Positions 36,591 through 46,843 of a DNA stretch of 64,000 nt are shown piece after piece. Under the pieces are notes generated by a model. The model saw only the letters and a list, made by a program, of their open reading frames with translations. It was not told the origin of the DNA and searched no databases. The stretch's first letter is position 1. Each line of letters starts with the position of its first letter. The DNA is from Liolophura sinensis (taxonomy: Eukaryota; Mollusca; Polyplacophora; Chitonida; Chitonidae). The position numbers were made by a program, and so were the translations under genes. The stretch spans positions 52,916,046-52,980,045 of the forward strand of contig NC_088302.1 of the NCBI RefSeq assembly GCF_032854445.1, written 5' to 3'.

Positions 36591-36975
36591 TTTGCAAATA
36601 ATCATGTGCACATTTTGATAAGCCACATTTAACATCTGTGTCAATCGGTAAGTAATCCATAGCACTTGAATGACACAAATCTAGCCTTCTAACATTTGTG
36701 TCACTTAATAAAGCCACATGTGGCATTTGTGTCATAGAATGTAGAGCCCCTCATAACATTTGTATCAGTGAGTATGTCATATGTAACATTTATGTCACCC
36801 AGTACAAAGCTACATGTACATGTAACATTTTTATCAATCAGTAAATTAATATATGTAATATTTGTGTAACTTAGTAAGTCACACGTCACACTTGTGTCAA
36901 TTCGTAAGTCAGATGTCACATTTGAGTCAATAAGTCGCATGTAACATGTGTCATTAAGTATTAAGTCATTTGTCT
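36590..36975. repeat. Diverged about 33-36 bp tandem repeat next to the canopy stop codon
   Basis: About ten decayed units around GTAACATTTGTGTCA and AGTAAGTCACATG. It begins roughly 145 bp past the canopy stop on the minus strand, so it probably lies in that gene's 3' UTR or just beyond. Confidence 0.7.
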
Positions 36976-37118
36976 TTTTATGGTTACACTGAAATAAAAT
37001 CTGGTAGCAAAATAAAAACCTGGTTAACCCTGGCAATGTTTGTACAGTATTATACTATACAAGATGAGACAATGAGCACTTCAACATGTTTAATAAATAT
37101 AATTCCTACAGACCGCCA

Positions 37119-39729
37119 TCATAATTCTGTTTTCTCTGCCTCTATTGGAGTGTCTGTCTGTCCATCTGTCTGTCCCTCATCATCTTCTTCTCTAACTGGC
37201 TCAGGTGTTTTGGGGGCTGTTTCTGCTAGTCTTTTCTCCAGGTCTTCTATAACATCAGCTTCTTGTTCCTCTAGGGTCGGACTGGGCATAGGAAGGACCA
37301 AATCCTCCGGGGTGCAAAATCCTAAATGAACAAAATAAAGGCATATGTCAATACATATCTCTATTTTCTTTGAAGGAGACCAGTAAAGAAAAAAAACAAT
37401 TGAAGAAAATTTCAAAAAGTTGGACTTAAAGAGCCTGATACCTTAAACTTGATATTGTATAGATGTTTTTGAAGTTTCTGAAGTCCTGAGTTATACAAAA
37501 ATGCGAATAAAAATATTTATTTAACAGCAAAATCAACCAGAAATCTTAACCTGAAATATCCACACAAACTTTCTGCTCAGCAACAAACTGAGGAACGTCT
37601 GTCTTCTTAAAAACAACCATCATTTCTTCATCATGGTCTTCTAAAAGTTCCTCACACTGTCAAGGCATAGAAAAAGAAATGATGTCAAATTATAGCAGTC
37701 TTTCAATTTTCTGTTACAGTCATGGTGAAAACAGATCATTTATTTAAGAGATTTTCATGTAAATTAGTGCTGAATAATTCTTTATACTATCCCGTATTAG
37801 GGCTAATTTCTATATATTACAGATTACACCTCTCACAGAGCAACCATGTAATGAATTTATCCTGCAAAAAACCTATGAACTCAGCAATGAAGATCAAATC
37901 ACTTCAGCAACGTCAGTTTTCAAAGCTCAACAAAGGGATAACCTAGTAAACACACATATGGCATCAGCTGCAGGGTAAGTCGCAGTTTCTGTCCAACATC
38001 AACAGAAATATTTTGCCTTATGTAAGGTCAATGCATTTAGGACACCATTGGTTACATCATGTACTTAAAATGAACAAATCTTTTCTGTTTCATTCTATGA
38101 AAACATATTTTTAGAATAAATTTTGTTTTTTAAGTAATATATGCATTATTTTTAATTTACTTCAATTTTAAATACTGCAAAACTGGGTGTGTGTGGAGGA
38201 AACCATTCCTTTCCTATATTAAAGCTGGTTGGATTTAAACATGCACTCACTGGTCAATGCTTTGATGTCTATGGCTAGGATGGTGGCTTGGCCGCCTGTA
38301 TCATGGAGGGTTGTGTAGGCATAATACTGAAGTATGAACTTACAGCAGCCAGGTACTTCTTCTGTCTGTCTGCGTCTATCTTTACACCTGTCAGTTTTAC
38401 AGGCTTCTCTTCTTTAGAAGACATGCGCACAATGCTGGTCCTGCCTTCTTGGTCAGTTATCTCCCCATAGTTGTGCATGTGAGTACACAGCTCTTCCTCA
38501 AACAGTTCAGTCAAGTGAGTCTCTGACCCAGCATAAGGCACCTCAGCAGAAAAAATGAACAGAGAAATATGTTTATGTGACAAGCAATCCAGTAATCAGT
38601 CAAATATCATTTTCACTTTTAAAAAGCAAAACATATTAAAAGAACACAGCACCATGAAATTATCCAAAGGACTGTTCCTTTCTGCACATAACTTGCTCAT
38701 TGCATCATCATGCCATAGCATTCATTCAAGCCATTGGTTCTGAAGGCAAAAGTTTTGTACCTAGGTAGGTGCAGGGGAGATAATCTAACAGAGACTGCAA
38801 GGTCGCTTTTGATTATCTCCCCTAATACATCATCCATTCAAGCTTTGTAAATAAGGTATAGAATTTTGAATGTTCATTATGCTTACTAAATTACAACATT
38901 TAATATTGTCTAATAATTACAATGAAATTTGCATATTTTGGATTCCATAGACACCTGTGACAAATACCTCATATCTGGCTTGATTCCCGTGACTGTCCAC
39001 ACGAAAACTTCCCACTTCAATCATTCTCTTTGGATCAACTATACTGATCCTAAACATAGTCTCATCTACAACAGCTCTGCACACTGGCAAATTGGAAAAC
39101 AGAAAACAAATGAACCAACATTAGTATAGTCATGTACCAAACTGTTTTTTTTTTTTTATCAATACAAATGTTATGATGTACAGTACTTCACCTGAAGTTT
39201 AGCCTATTTCAAATGACACATTTTGCTCGATTCTCATAGATTCATGCACCTTATAGGGCCCCTTAAGAGTTTGAAGTTTGAGTATTATTGTATTTTTTTT
39301 ATATTAGAAAAACTTATTTATTGGCATCAAAACTATCGTCTTAAGGTTTATGTGCTTCTGACAGAGCATTTTTACAAGCTAAACTAAGGTGAAATACAGT
39401 ATTCTCCCATAATATGAAATACAGAATGACTGAATTTGGTAGTTTCTAAACTTCATATATGTATGAAAATTACTTTTACACACAGAAGACAGGTGTGTAA
39501 TATATGTTTTTTTCTTGAAATTTTGCAGATACATTTTACTGTCAATTGTTTTGGACATGTAAGTTACATGTATATACCGATGTATCTGGCCAAATGGACA
39601 TTTAATCAGATATGACTACTAAATCTTACCTTGACATTTCAGATTCTTAATCTCCCCTCCTTCAACATGTCCCAGTACATTCAGAAAGCAGAAAAGTACC
39701 AAAACAACCAGTTCAACTGCTACACTCAT
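37119..39729 (-). CDS. CNPY2: Canopy-family ER saposin-like protein (CNPY2-like), 5 coding exons
   Basis: ER-resident saposin-like protein; family members act as co-chaperones or modulators of receptor folding and signalling. Exons in transcript order: 39729-39630, 39083-38968, 38541-38344, 37656-37551, 37321-37119, all GT-AG and in phase, giving 240 residues. There is a signal peptide about 1-23 (ELVVLVLFCFLNVLG). Six cysteines at 32, 35, 91, 139, 169 and 176 keep the family spacing (CxxC and Cx6C). IVDPKRMIEVGSFRVDSHG and VPYAGSETHLTELFEE resemble human CNPY2 QVDPKKTIQMGSFRINPDG and VPYARSEAHLTELLEE, from memory. Unlike CNPY2, a long acidic tail (about 195-240) follows the last cysteine, ending in KTEL, a likely ER-retention signal. 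The acidic tail recalls CNPY3/4, so the exact orthologue is less sure than the family. Confidence 0.88.
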
Positions 39730-39731
39730 CT

Positions 39732-40527
39732 CTGTAAAACAAAAGTTTGAAGAATTTGATGCTGCATACTCAAGAATTGTTTACTCAGGCCTGTAGACCT
39801 GCACAGCTCTGTGGGGCTGTGATTATGTATACTATCACAGCCCTGTCTTGTTCCATTAGCTTACCTTGAACACCTGTGTACTTCCCTTGCTGGCTTCAGT
39901 ATACTACTGCTGGGCACCAAATAATCTGTCTGTCCGTAGTCACAGTCATCACAGCTATCAGTTCTAGGTAGGTGTTCCCATGTGTCATCACTAGTAAACC
40001 CACACAAGGATGAACCTATAGTGGAAACTGGATAAATTCCAATTCCAACTGCCTGAGATAGCCTGTACATTGCCTGCAGTGTTCAATTTATCTGTGGCGG
40101 AATTTTGAGTGTCAAGAACAAAAACCAGATATGTAAGCCCCTACCTGGTATTAGACGAAGTACATGCAGTAAAGACTAAAGAGAAGTAAAAAAAAAAACA
40201 ACAAAACAAACAAAAACAAAACAGCTCTGAAAAATGCGCCGACATGTTAATGAAATAAATGTGCACTTGCTCACTGTTGACAGCAACATCTGTGGCACTT
40301 GTAAACAGACAGGTACGTATTTTAAGTGATCTATATTCCAGATTTGTGTACGGAATCTATACAATATCACACTAGTGTCTAGTGCCAAGCCAGAACACAG
40401 TCAAAACTCTTACTGCAATTTGTAGGGCCCATCTCTACAGAACCGGTAAAAATCCAGTCAAAGATTATTTGGTTGTGGCTGATCGAATTTGTCGTTTTAG
40501 CGCAGATTAGTGACGATGACATCTTAC
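39732..40527 (-). other. 5' UTR intron of the canopy gene (inferred)
   Basis: The first coding exon is preceded by TTTTACAG two bases before the ATG, so a non-coding exon must lie upstream. The best donor on the minus strand is CAG/GTAAGA at 40528/40527, which would make a 5' UTR exon from 40528 upwards. Other donors (39865/39864 and about 40145) are possible. Confidence 0.45.
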
Positions 40528-40873
40528 CTGTGATTGAATTTTGGCTGGTCCGGCTTGGAAATTTTAATCCCTACTACCGCTTTTCAGATTATCGGCTCGA
40601 AGATGTGTTGCCCACGCCGGCCAGTGGTTGACAGCCACGCGTGTCGTTTGCCACCGGCCGCTTACACCACTAAACAATATACACACACCGAGTGAAATGA
40701 GCAGAGTAATACGATATTATACTAAGTAACTTTCACCGAATTACAGCAGAAAAAATATGCCGTGATTATTCAAATATTGCATATGATAACCTCTGAATGC
40801 TGCCTCATATTGGTCATTAGTTTGGAAATGATGGAAGGGGCTCGATGAACTTCAAATCTAGCAGAAGACAAAA
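40528..40873. promoter_or_regulatory. Likely divergent promoter, canopy / METAP1D
   Basis: About 345 bp separate the inferred canopy 5' exon from the inferred METAP1D start. It includes the most GC-rich stretch of the neighbourhood (about 40600-40670). No TATA box is evident. Shared control is inferred from spacing only. Confidence 0.45.
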
Positions 40874-43800
40874 ATGATTTTTAGAGGTATACCGGCTAAA
40901 TCAAATGACATCCTCAGTAATGAATGGAAGGATTGGGGGTTTTTTTGGACTTTACATGTCCTACAAGTATTGATGAATTTTTATCCATGTTCATGGTGGA
41001 TTTCTGAGTCCTTTGAAGTCAAGTTTTGTGTCGAAAACTGGACGTGCAATGTTGTACGTGGCTTGTGCGTTACCTACCGGCGAAGGCTGAACTTATTCTG
41101 TGGGTGTATGAAATATACTTTCGTCTCATGACGAAGCTGAATGTATTTTCCTCCATACATTCCTCTATATTTTAACTGCAGCTTCAGTGACGTTATACAT
41201 GCATATGTGGAAGGGCGGAGGGTAGGGGGATACTGTTATTTCTAGCCTTGTGTTCGCTGCTGTACCGGTTATGGCATAAAGTTGCTCTCCCAAGTGAGTT
41301 CCAAATTGATTTTGCTCCCCTCCCCTCTATATATAGCTGAACAGGGAAACACATGGCCTGGTTTCTCCGGGCTTGTCAGATTTTCCTGCGTTACGGAATG
41401 ATTTATTTCACCCGAAAGCTTAACCTGCAAAAATGTGCTTTAAGAAACACAATAAAACCTTAGAATGATACGTTTGATACCTACACATGAGTTTGTCTGA
41501 TAAGAAATCAATATAACTTCATGAGTGGCCCTACAAGATGGCCAAATCAGTCAGACTTCAGCAAAAAACTTGAAAAAAAGGTAAACATTAGGTGAAATAC
41601 AGTAAGTAAAATAATACTAATCATCATGTCATTGTGATTGATATGAAATAAATCAATTGTTATCTTTTCATACCGTGAACAGGTATCACTTATAGTGTGT
41701 TGTCATCAGTAAAAAGTGCACTGTTGAGAGAAACGTACAGGAGTGGTGTTGTGAGGGGTAAAGCTGGTAGAGTCCACTATTCCTTGTTACGACCCTGGGA
41801 GTGTGAGGTCAGTCCCCAGAGGGCTGTCCCTGACAGTGTTCCCAAGCCTAACTATGCCAGCTCAGGCTACTCCGAGGAACCTAGGACAGATATAGAGATT
41901 AAGACTAGTGAACAGATTGAAACCTTGAGGACATCTTGCTCATTGGCAAGGCACATTTTAACCATCGCTGGTGAAGCTGTGAAGGTATGATGTAGTTGCA
42001 TTTACTTGACACATTTTTGGAACAAACCTGTTATATGTTTGTAAACTGACCATTTTTTTGTTTGTAAAAAAAATCTTCAAACATATATTAAAGAAATAAA
42101 TAAATTACAATATTAACTTAAAAATAAGTGGTGCATAATTATCTCCATGAAATACAAAAAAAAAAAATTCTTTCCAGAGTTTTGTTAACCTGTGAAACTA
42201 AACTATTGTTATACATTTTTGAAATTTAAATTCTGTCAATTTTACTTGTGGCAGGTAATTTCTAAAAATCAGTTTGACTTCATGATCAGTATTAGTCTTA
42301 ATTGTTATCAAGTGAGAAAAGCAACACGTAGCTGAAGATGGTGTAGAACGTTTAAACGTTAAGTAATGTAATGAAAGTACACTTCAGCCGTTAAGGAGTA
42401 ATTTAATTTTCATCAAGGGACAGCACATTAAGAGGAGTTGTGAATGTCACGTGTTTATGAACTTTTCTGTACAGGCTAACTAAATGTCCCTTTGTCCCAC
42501 AGGTGGGTGTGACCACAGACGAGATAGATGAACTTGTCCATGACCTATGTATCTCACACAAGGCCTATCCGTCCCCTCTGAACTACCACGGCTTCCCTAA
42601 GTCTGTCTGTACCTCTGTGAACAATGTGGCTTGTCATGGCATACCAGACAGCAGACGACTGGAAGACGGAGACATCATCAACATTGATGTTACAGTAAGT
42701 GTGATTCCGCTGTAAGACATAATGACCAGCCAGTCCTGAGGGTTTTTGTAACAGCCTGTATAAAAGTATAATTTTAATCCTGAATAATTTGTTTAATACT
42801 GCATTAGATGTACATATACAGGTAAGGTTTTCTGATATGTGGTGCTCAACATTTTGAATATTTTCTGAGAGCTAAACCAGATCCTATTTTTTTTATATGG
42901 CGCTGAAGACATACCGCACTGATGTACTTGCAGGACTATGTATTTGTTGTAAAGGTATTATTAAACCAGTCCGATTTGTGCCAACTGAACATTTTCTGTT
43001 TCATCTTGTTTTTAAAATTTTTTAGTGTTGGCTTCTCTGGTTATGTGCTATTTTCTGTTGTATTGTCAGGTGTTTTACAATGGCTACCATGGCGACTGTT
43101 CTGAAACTTTCTGTGTGGGTAATGTAGATGAGGGAGGAAGACGATTGGTTAATATTGCCCGGAAATGTAGAGATGAAGCCATTTCTGTATGTAAGGATGG
43201 TGCCCGATTTTCTGACATTGGATGCAAAATCAGGTACATATTCATGTGCATGTATTTAATTGATTTGTCAGGTGTTAGCTATGTGCAGACACATGGACCG
43301 ACAGTTTATTATCTGATTCATGTTACAGACCTGCTTTTTGTTGGATAGTTCATGGTTTTGTAATTCTGCCTTGACAGTGAAATTGCTGAGACTCGGGGCT
43401 TTACTGTGATGTCCATGTTCTGTGGTCATGGTATAGGCCAGTACTTCCATGGCCCTCCTGACATCATTCATGTAGGTGAGTAGCTGTAGTTTGTGCTATT
43501 AATGCTTGAAATTATATCCACCCAATTTGACAATGCACCATTTTAAGGGAGGCAACTCTGGTGAGCAAATGGAAGATGTGGCATAGTCTCGATTTTACAC
43601 AAAATAAATGGTTGTTTTCAGCAGATTTTGGTGTTACATTTGAAGTGCTGTATCCTTTGAAATGAAAAAGTAATGTGGGTGTATTTATTTAAAGATGTCT
43701 TCGTTTTCAATAAACATCACTGAATTTAACAGAAGCACATATTGAAGACAGTGTAATACAATCAATATGCTCATTTTGTTTATTTTGTAACAAGTTGAAC

Positions 43801-46800
43801 ACCTCTGAAATATTCCAGCTAAGAAAATGCATTTTTGTTGCTTCTGATAGCTCATGAGGACAGTGCAGTGATGAAGGAAGGAATGACCTTTACTGTGGGT
43901 GAGTGATGAATGCCTGGAGGTGCTTGATTAGCAGCAGTCGTTACTTATTAATCTGTGTAGACAAGCCTAAAGGCCTCAGACATTTCAGGTGTCATATTGT
44001 ATCTACAAACAGCTCCTTGTGCGTCTTTATATACACATATATTGTGCATCCCTCAGGCTGAACTACAGAGTTCTTGATATGCTGTACTCTATATCACCAC
44101 ACTGTCCATTATGAAGTGTACATTGTACATACAATCCACACTGTTCATTGTGCATTGGACGCAATATGACCACACTGTCCATTGTGCATTGTTGTTGTGA
44201 TGAGACAACACAGTCTTCTTATGACCAAAGTATGATGAAAGTGAAATGAAATGCCAAGGAAATGAACAAAAAAAACAAATTTGGAAGGGAGGCTCAAATT
44301 ACCTGCCTGTAAGTCCTCCTTTAAGGGGTTGGTTGAGGTGTGTAGGACATGCCATATCCCAGGCTGGACATAAGATGGTGAAGTACATGTACAGTCATGG
44401 AAAAAATTATTAGACCACTCATATTTTCTTTGGTTTCTTGTTCATTTTAATGCCTGGCAACCCTAAAGGTGTATTAACCGAAGATTACAATGAATACGAC
44501 AAAAATCCAGCTGATTCCATAATACTTTGTCGTATTTGATATGCTTTAAGGTCAGTTGTATTCCTAGGGTGTATGCGAGGCAATTTCATGCTTTCCATTT
44601 ACATGCAGACTTACATAAAGAGTGGTTTCCTGTTTACATGTAGGCTTACATAAATAGGGGTCTCTTGTTTATATATTAAGACACAGCACAACTCGGTAGT
44701 TGTCAGCCCTCATAATGCCTAAAACGAAAGAATTATGTGGAGCCAGAAAGGCAGCCATCTTGGCACAGCTGGATACTGGATTGAGCGAGCGACAAGTGGC
44801 CAAAAAACTGAAGATCTCTAAGACAGCAGTTCATTACACCAAGAAAAAGCAAGCCGAACATGGTACTACAAAACTGCTAGCTGGTCGAGGCAGGAAACGT
44901 CTTTCTACCCCACGAGATGACCGAGCACTCATCCGGTCCTGTATCAAGAATCGTCGTCAGACCTCCAGAGACCTTAGAAATGAGTGGGCATTGTCAACAA
45001 ATGTGACTTGTTCAGCAAGAACAGTTCGAAACCGACTTCTTGAAGCTGGTCTAAAGTCGCACAGGGCACGGAAGAAGCCCTTCATCAACAAGAGGCAGCG
45101 GAAGGCCCGCTTGCGTTTTGCGAGGGATCACAAGAATTGGACTGTTGATGATTGGGCCAAAGTTCTCTTCAATGATGAATCCAATTTTGAGTTGATGCCT
45201 ACTCTAGCCAACTTACTGGTTAGGAGGAAGCCTGGGGAAGCCTACAAACCAGATTGCCTTGCTCCTACTGTAAAGCATAGGGGTGGATCAGTGATGATCT
45301 GGGGTTGTTTCAGTATGGGTGGAACAGGACAGATGCAGTTGTGTGAAGGGAGAATGAACCAAGTCACATACAGAGCTACTCTTGAAAACAGTCTTCTTCC
45401 ATCAGCTGCTAAACTCTTTCCTGGCTCGAATGACTGGATTTTCCAACAAGACAATGCCCCTTGCCACACGGCAAGGTCAGTTAAAACCTGGATAGAGAAC
45501 CGGAACATTCGAACCATGAATTGGCCTGCTCAGTCACCTGATCTGAATCCAATTGAAAACCTGTGGAATATTATCAAGTTCAAAATGGAGAACCACAAGC
45601 CCAAAAACAAAGCAAATTTGTTCGAATTTTTGCAACAGGAATGTGCTGCTGTGACCGCAGGGCAATGTAACAAACTGGTGGAGAGCATGCCAAGGCGCAT
45701 GGCTGCAGTCATCAAAAACAATGGGCATGCAATCAAGTACTAACTCCCGTGTGAGACTGAGAGTCATGTGACTACGTGACTAGGAGACAGGAGAAAAAAT
45801 GAAAAGCCAACATGTTTTTGAGAATACAGTTGCCACATCTACAGATGTATGAACTTAAGTGATTTTGGTCATTGTCAATAAAGTCATAGAGAACTGATAG
45901 ATATCACCTCTTAAATAAAACCCTTATGAACTATTTCTGTTTTCATCACTTTCTTTGCCCAAACAAATGTTCCTTCAGTTGTGCAAGGTTTTAAAATGAA
46001 CAAGAAATGGGAGAAAGCAAGGGTGGTCTAATAATTTTTTCCGTGACTGTATATTCTACACGAATCTTACAACTGTGTATCTTTGACAATTACATATAGT
46101 ATTATAAACTTAGCCATGATATATTGGAGACATCATGCAGGGAACCATTGAAACAGTATAGAGTGAGCACTTGGCGACATATCATACATACTGCTACTAT
46201 AACACCAAGATATAGAAACAAAGAGGCTTTCATAGAGTTTGTGACTAAATAGTTCATATATTTATTTGATTGGTGTTTTACACTGTATATTTCACTTATA
46301 CGATGGCAGTCAGTATTATGGTGAAATAAAACTGGGCAGAGCCTGGGAGAAACCCATGAAATTCTGCAGGTAGCTGGCACACCTCACGTATGACAGTAGA
46401 GCAAGCCAGCATAAGTTGGACTTGAACTAACAGCGACTGGATTGGTATAAGGATTCTGGGTTATAGCGCCGCACTGTCACTCTTACCACTGAGGCCCCAT
46501 GACTAAATGATGCTGGGTTGCAATTATAGTTTCATTGTTAATCTGACTATTAAAATACGTCTCATTTAAGTTCATTACTCCACTCTAGGGTGAACATTTG
46601 ATTTATTATCTAGTTGAATCATCTGTGTTGTTCCAAAGATTCTTCTCTTATCTCTTGCTGTCTGTTATTGTGAGTGAGGTGTTTTTTTGTTTTTTTTCAG
46701 AGCCTGTGATTTCAGCTGGTGGAGGGAAAATCTGTATCCTAGAGGATGGATGGACTGCCATGTCTGTAGATCAGAGTCGATCAGCTCAGTTTGAGCATAC

Positions 46801-46843
46801 CATATTGATCACCAAGGATGGCTCAGAAATCCTGACTGCTTAG
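40874..46843 (+). CDS. METAP1D: Mitochondrial methionine aminopeptidase 1D
   Basis: Removes the initiator methionine from proteins made in mitochondria; two-metal pita-bread fold. Secure exons: 41683-41984, 42503-42694, 43070-43233, 43378-43475, 43851-43898, 46701-46843 (stop TAG). Exon 41683 needs one upstream base and has no ATG. A 13-nt first exon at 40874-40886 (MIFR plus G, donor GTATAC) supplies phase and start, giving 319 residues and a basic, Ser-rich presequence; this exon is inferred and its donor is weak. Metal ligands Asp167 (NIDVT), Asp178 (HGDCS), His241 (CGHGIG), Glu273 (FTVEP) and Glu304 (AQFEHT) keep almost the E. coli MetAP spacing. [20 protein letters not shown] is the family substrate-pocket block. 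The codon for Glu273 is split by the last intron, which carries a Tc1 transposon. Confidence 0.93.
44392..46049 (+). mobile_element. Complete Tc1-type DNA transposon
   Basis: 1658 bp flanked by TA on both sides (44390-44391 and 46050-46051). Terminal inverted repeats of about 60 bp begin CAGTCATGGAAAAAATTATT on the left and CAGTCACGGAAAAAATTATT on the right (reverse complement). Both contain TTAGACCAC and end near TTTCTTGTTCATTTTAA, with about ten differences. It encloses an open transposase in the same orientation as the host gene. Confidence 0.97.
44715..45743 (+). CDS. Tc1 transposase, DD34E, open frame
   Basis: 342-residue cut-and-paste transposase starting at the ATG in CATAATGCC. The N-terminus has a paired-type helix-turn-helix ([20 protein letters not shown]) and a basic AGRGRKR linker. 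The catalytic domain shows [10 protein letters not shown], then [11 protein letters not shown], then [11 protein letters not shown]. Counting from the second Asp to the Glu gives 34 residues between them, the Tc1 signature. The frame is full length and uninterrupted, about the usual 340 residues, so the copy looks young. Activity cannot be judged by eye. Confidence 0.97.
   Translation: MPKTKELCGARKAAILAQLDTGLSERQVAKKLKISKTAVHYTKKKQAEHGTTKLLAGRGRKRLSTPRDDRALIRSCIKNRRQTSRDLRNEWALSTNVTCSARTVRNRLLEAGLKSHRARKKPFINKRQRKARLRFARDHKNWTVDDWAKVLFNDESNFELMPTLANLLVRRKPGEAYKPDCLAPTVKHRGGSVMIWGCFSMGGTGQMQLCEGRMNQVTYRATLENSLLPSAAKLFPGSNDWIFQQDNAPCHTARSVKTWIENRNIRTMNWPAQSPDLNPIENLWNIIKFKMENHKPKNKANLFEFLQQECAAVTAGQCNKLVESMPRRMAAVIKNNGHAIKY
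46251..46499 (-). mobile_element. Older SINE copy, minus orientation
   Basis: Reads TTTATTTGATTGGTGTTTTA, ATTTCACTTATACGATGGC, then CTGGACTTGAACT-like TTGGACTTGAACTAACAGCG and ends TACCACTGAGGCCCC. It is a full-length but diverged copy of the 21060 SINE. A short repeat TGACTAAAT flanks it (46242-46250 and 46500-46508), a plausible eroded target duplication. Confidence 0.85.

Larger units (their letters stand above)
43899..46700 (+). other. Last METAP1D intron, expanded by insertions
   Basis: 2.8 kb, of which 1.66 kb is a Tc1 element and 0.25 kb a SINE. At 44090-44195 a short tandem of CACACTGTCCATTGTGCATT-like words occurs. The other METAP1D introns after exon 2 are only 144-518 bp. Confidence 0.8.
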
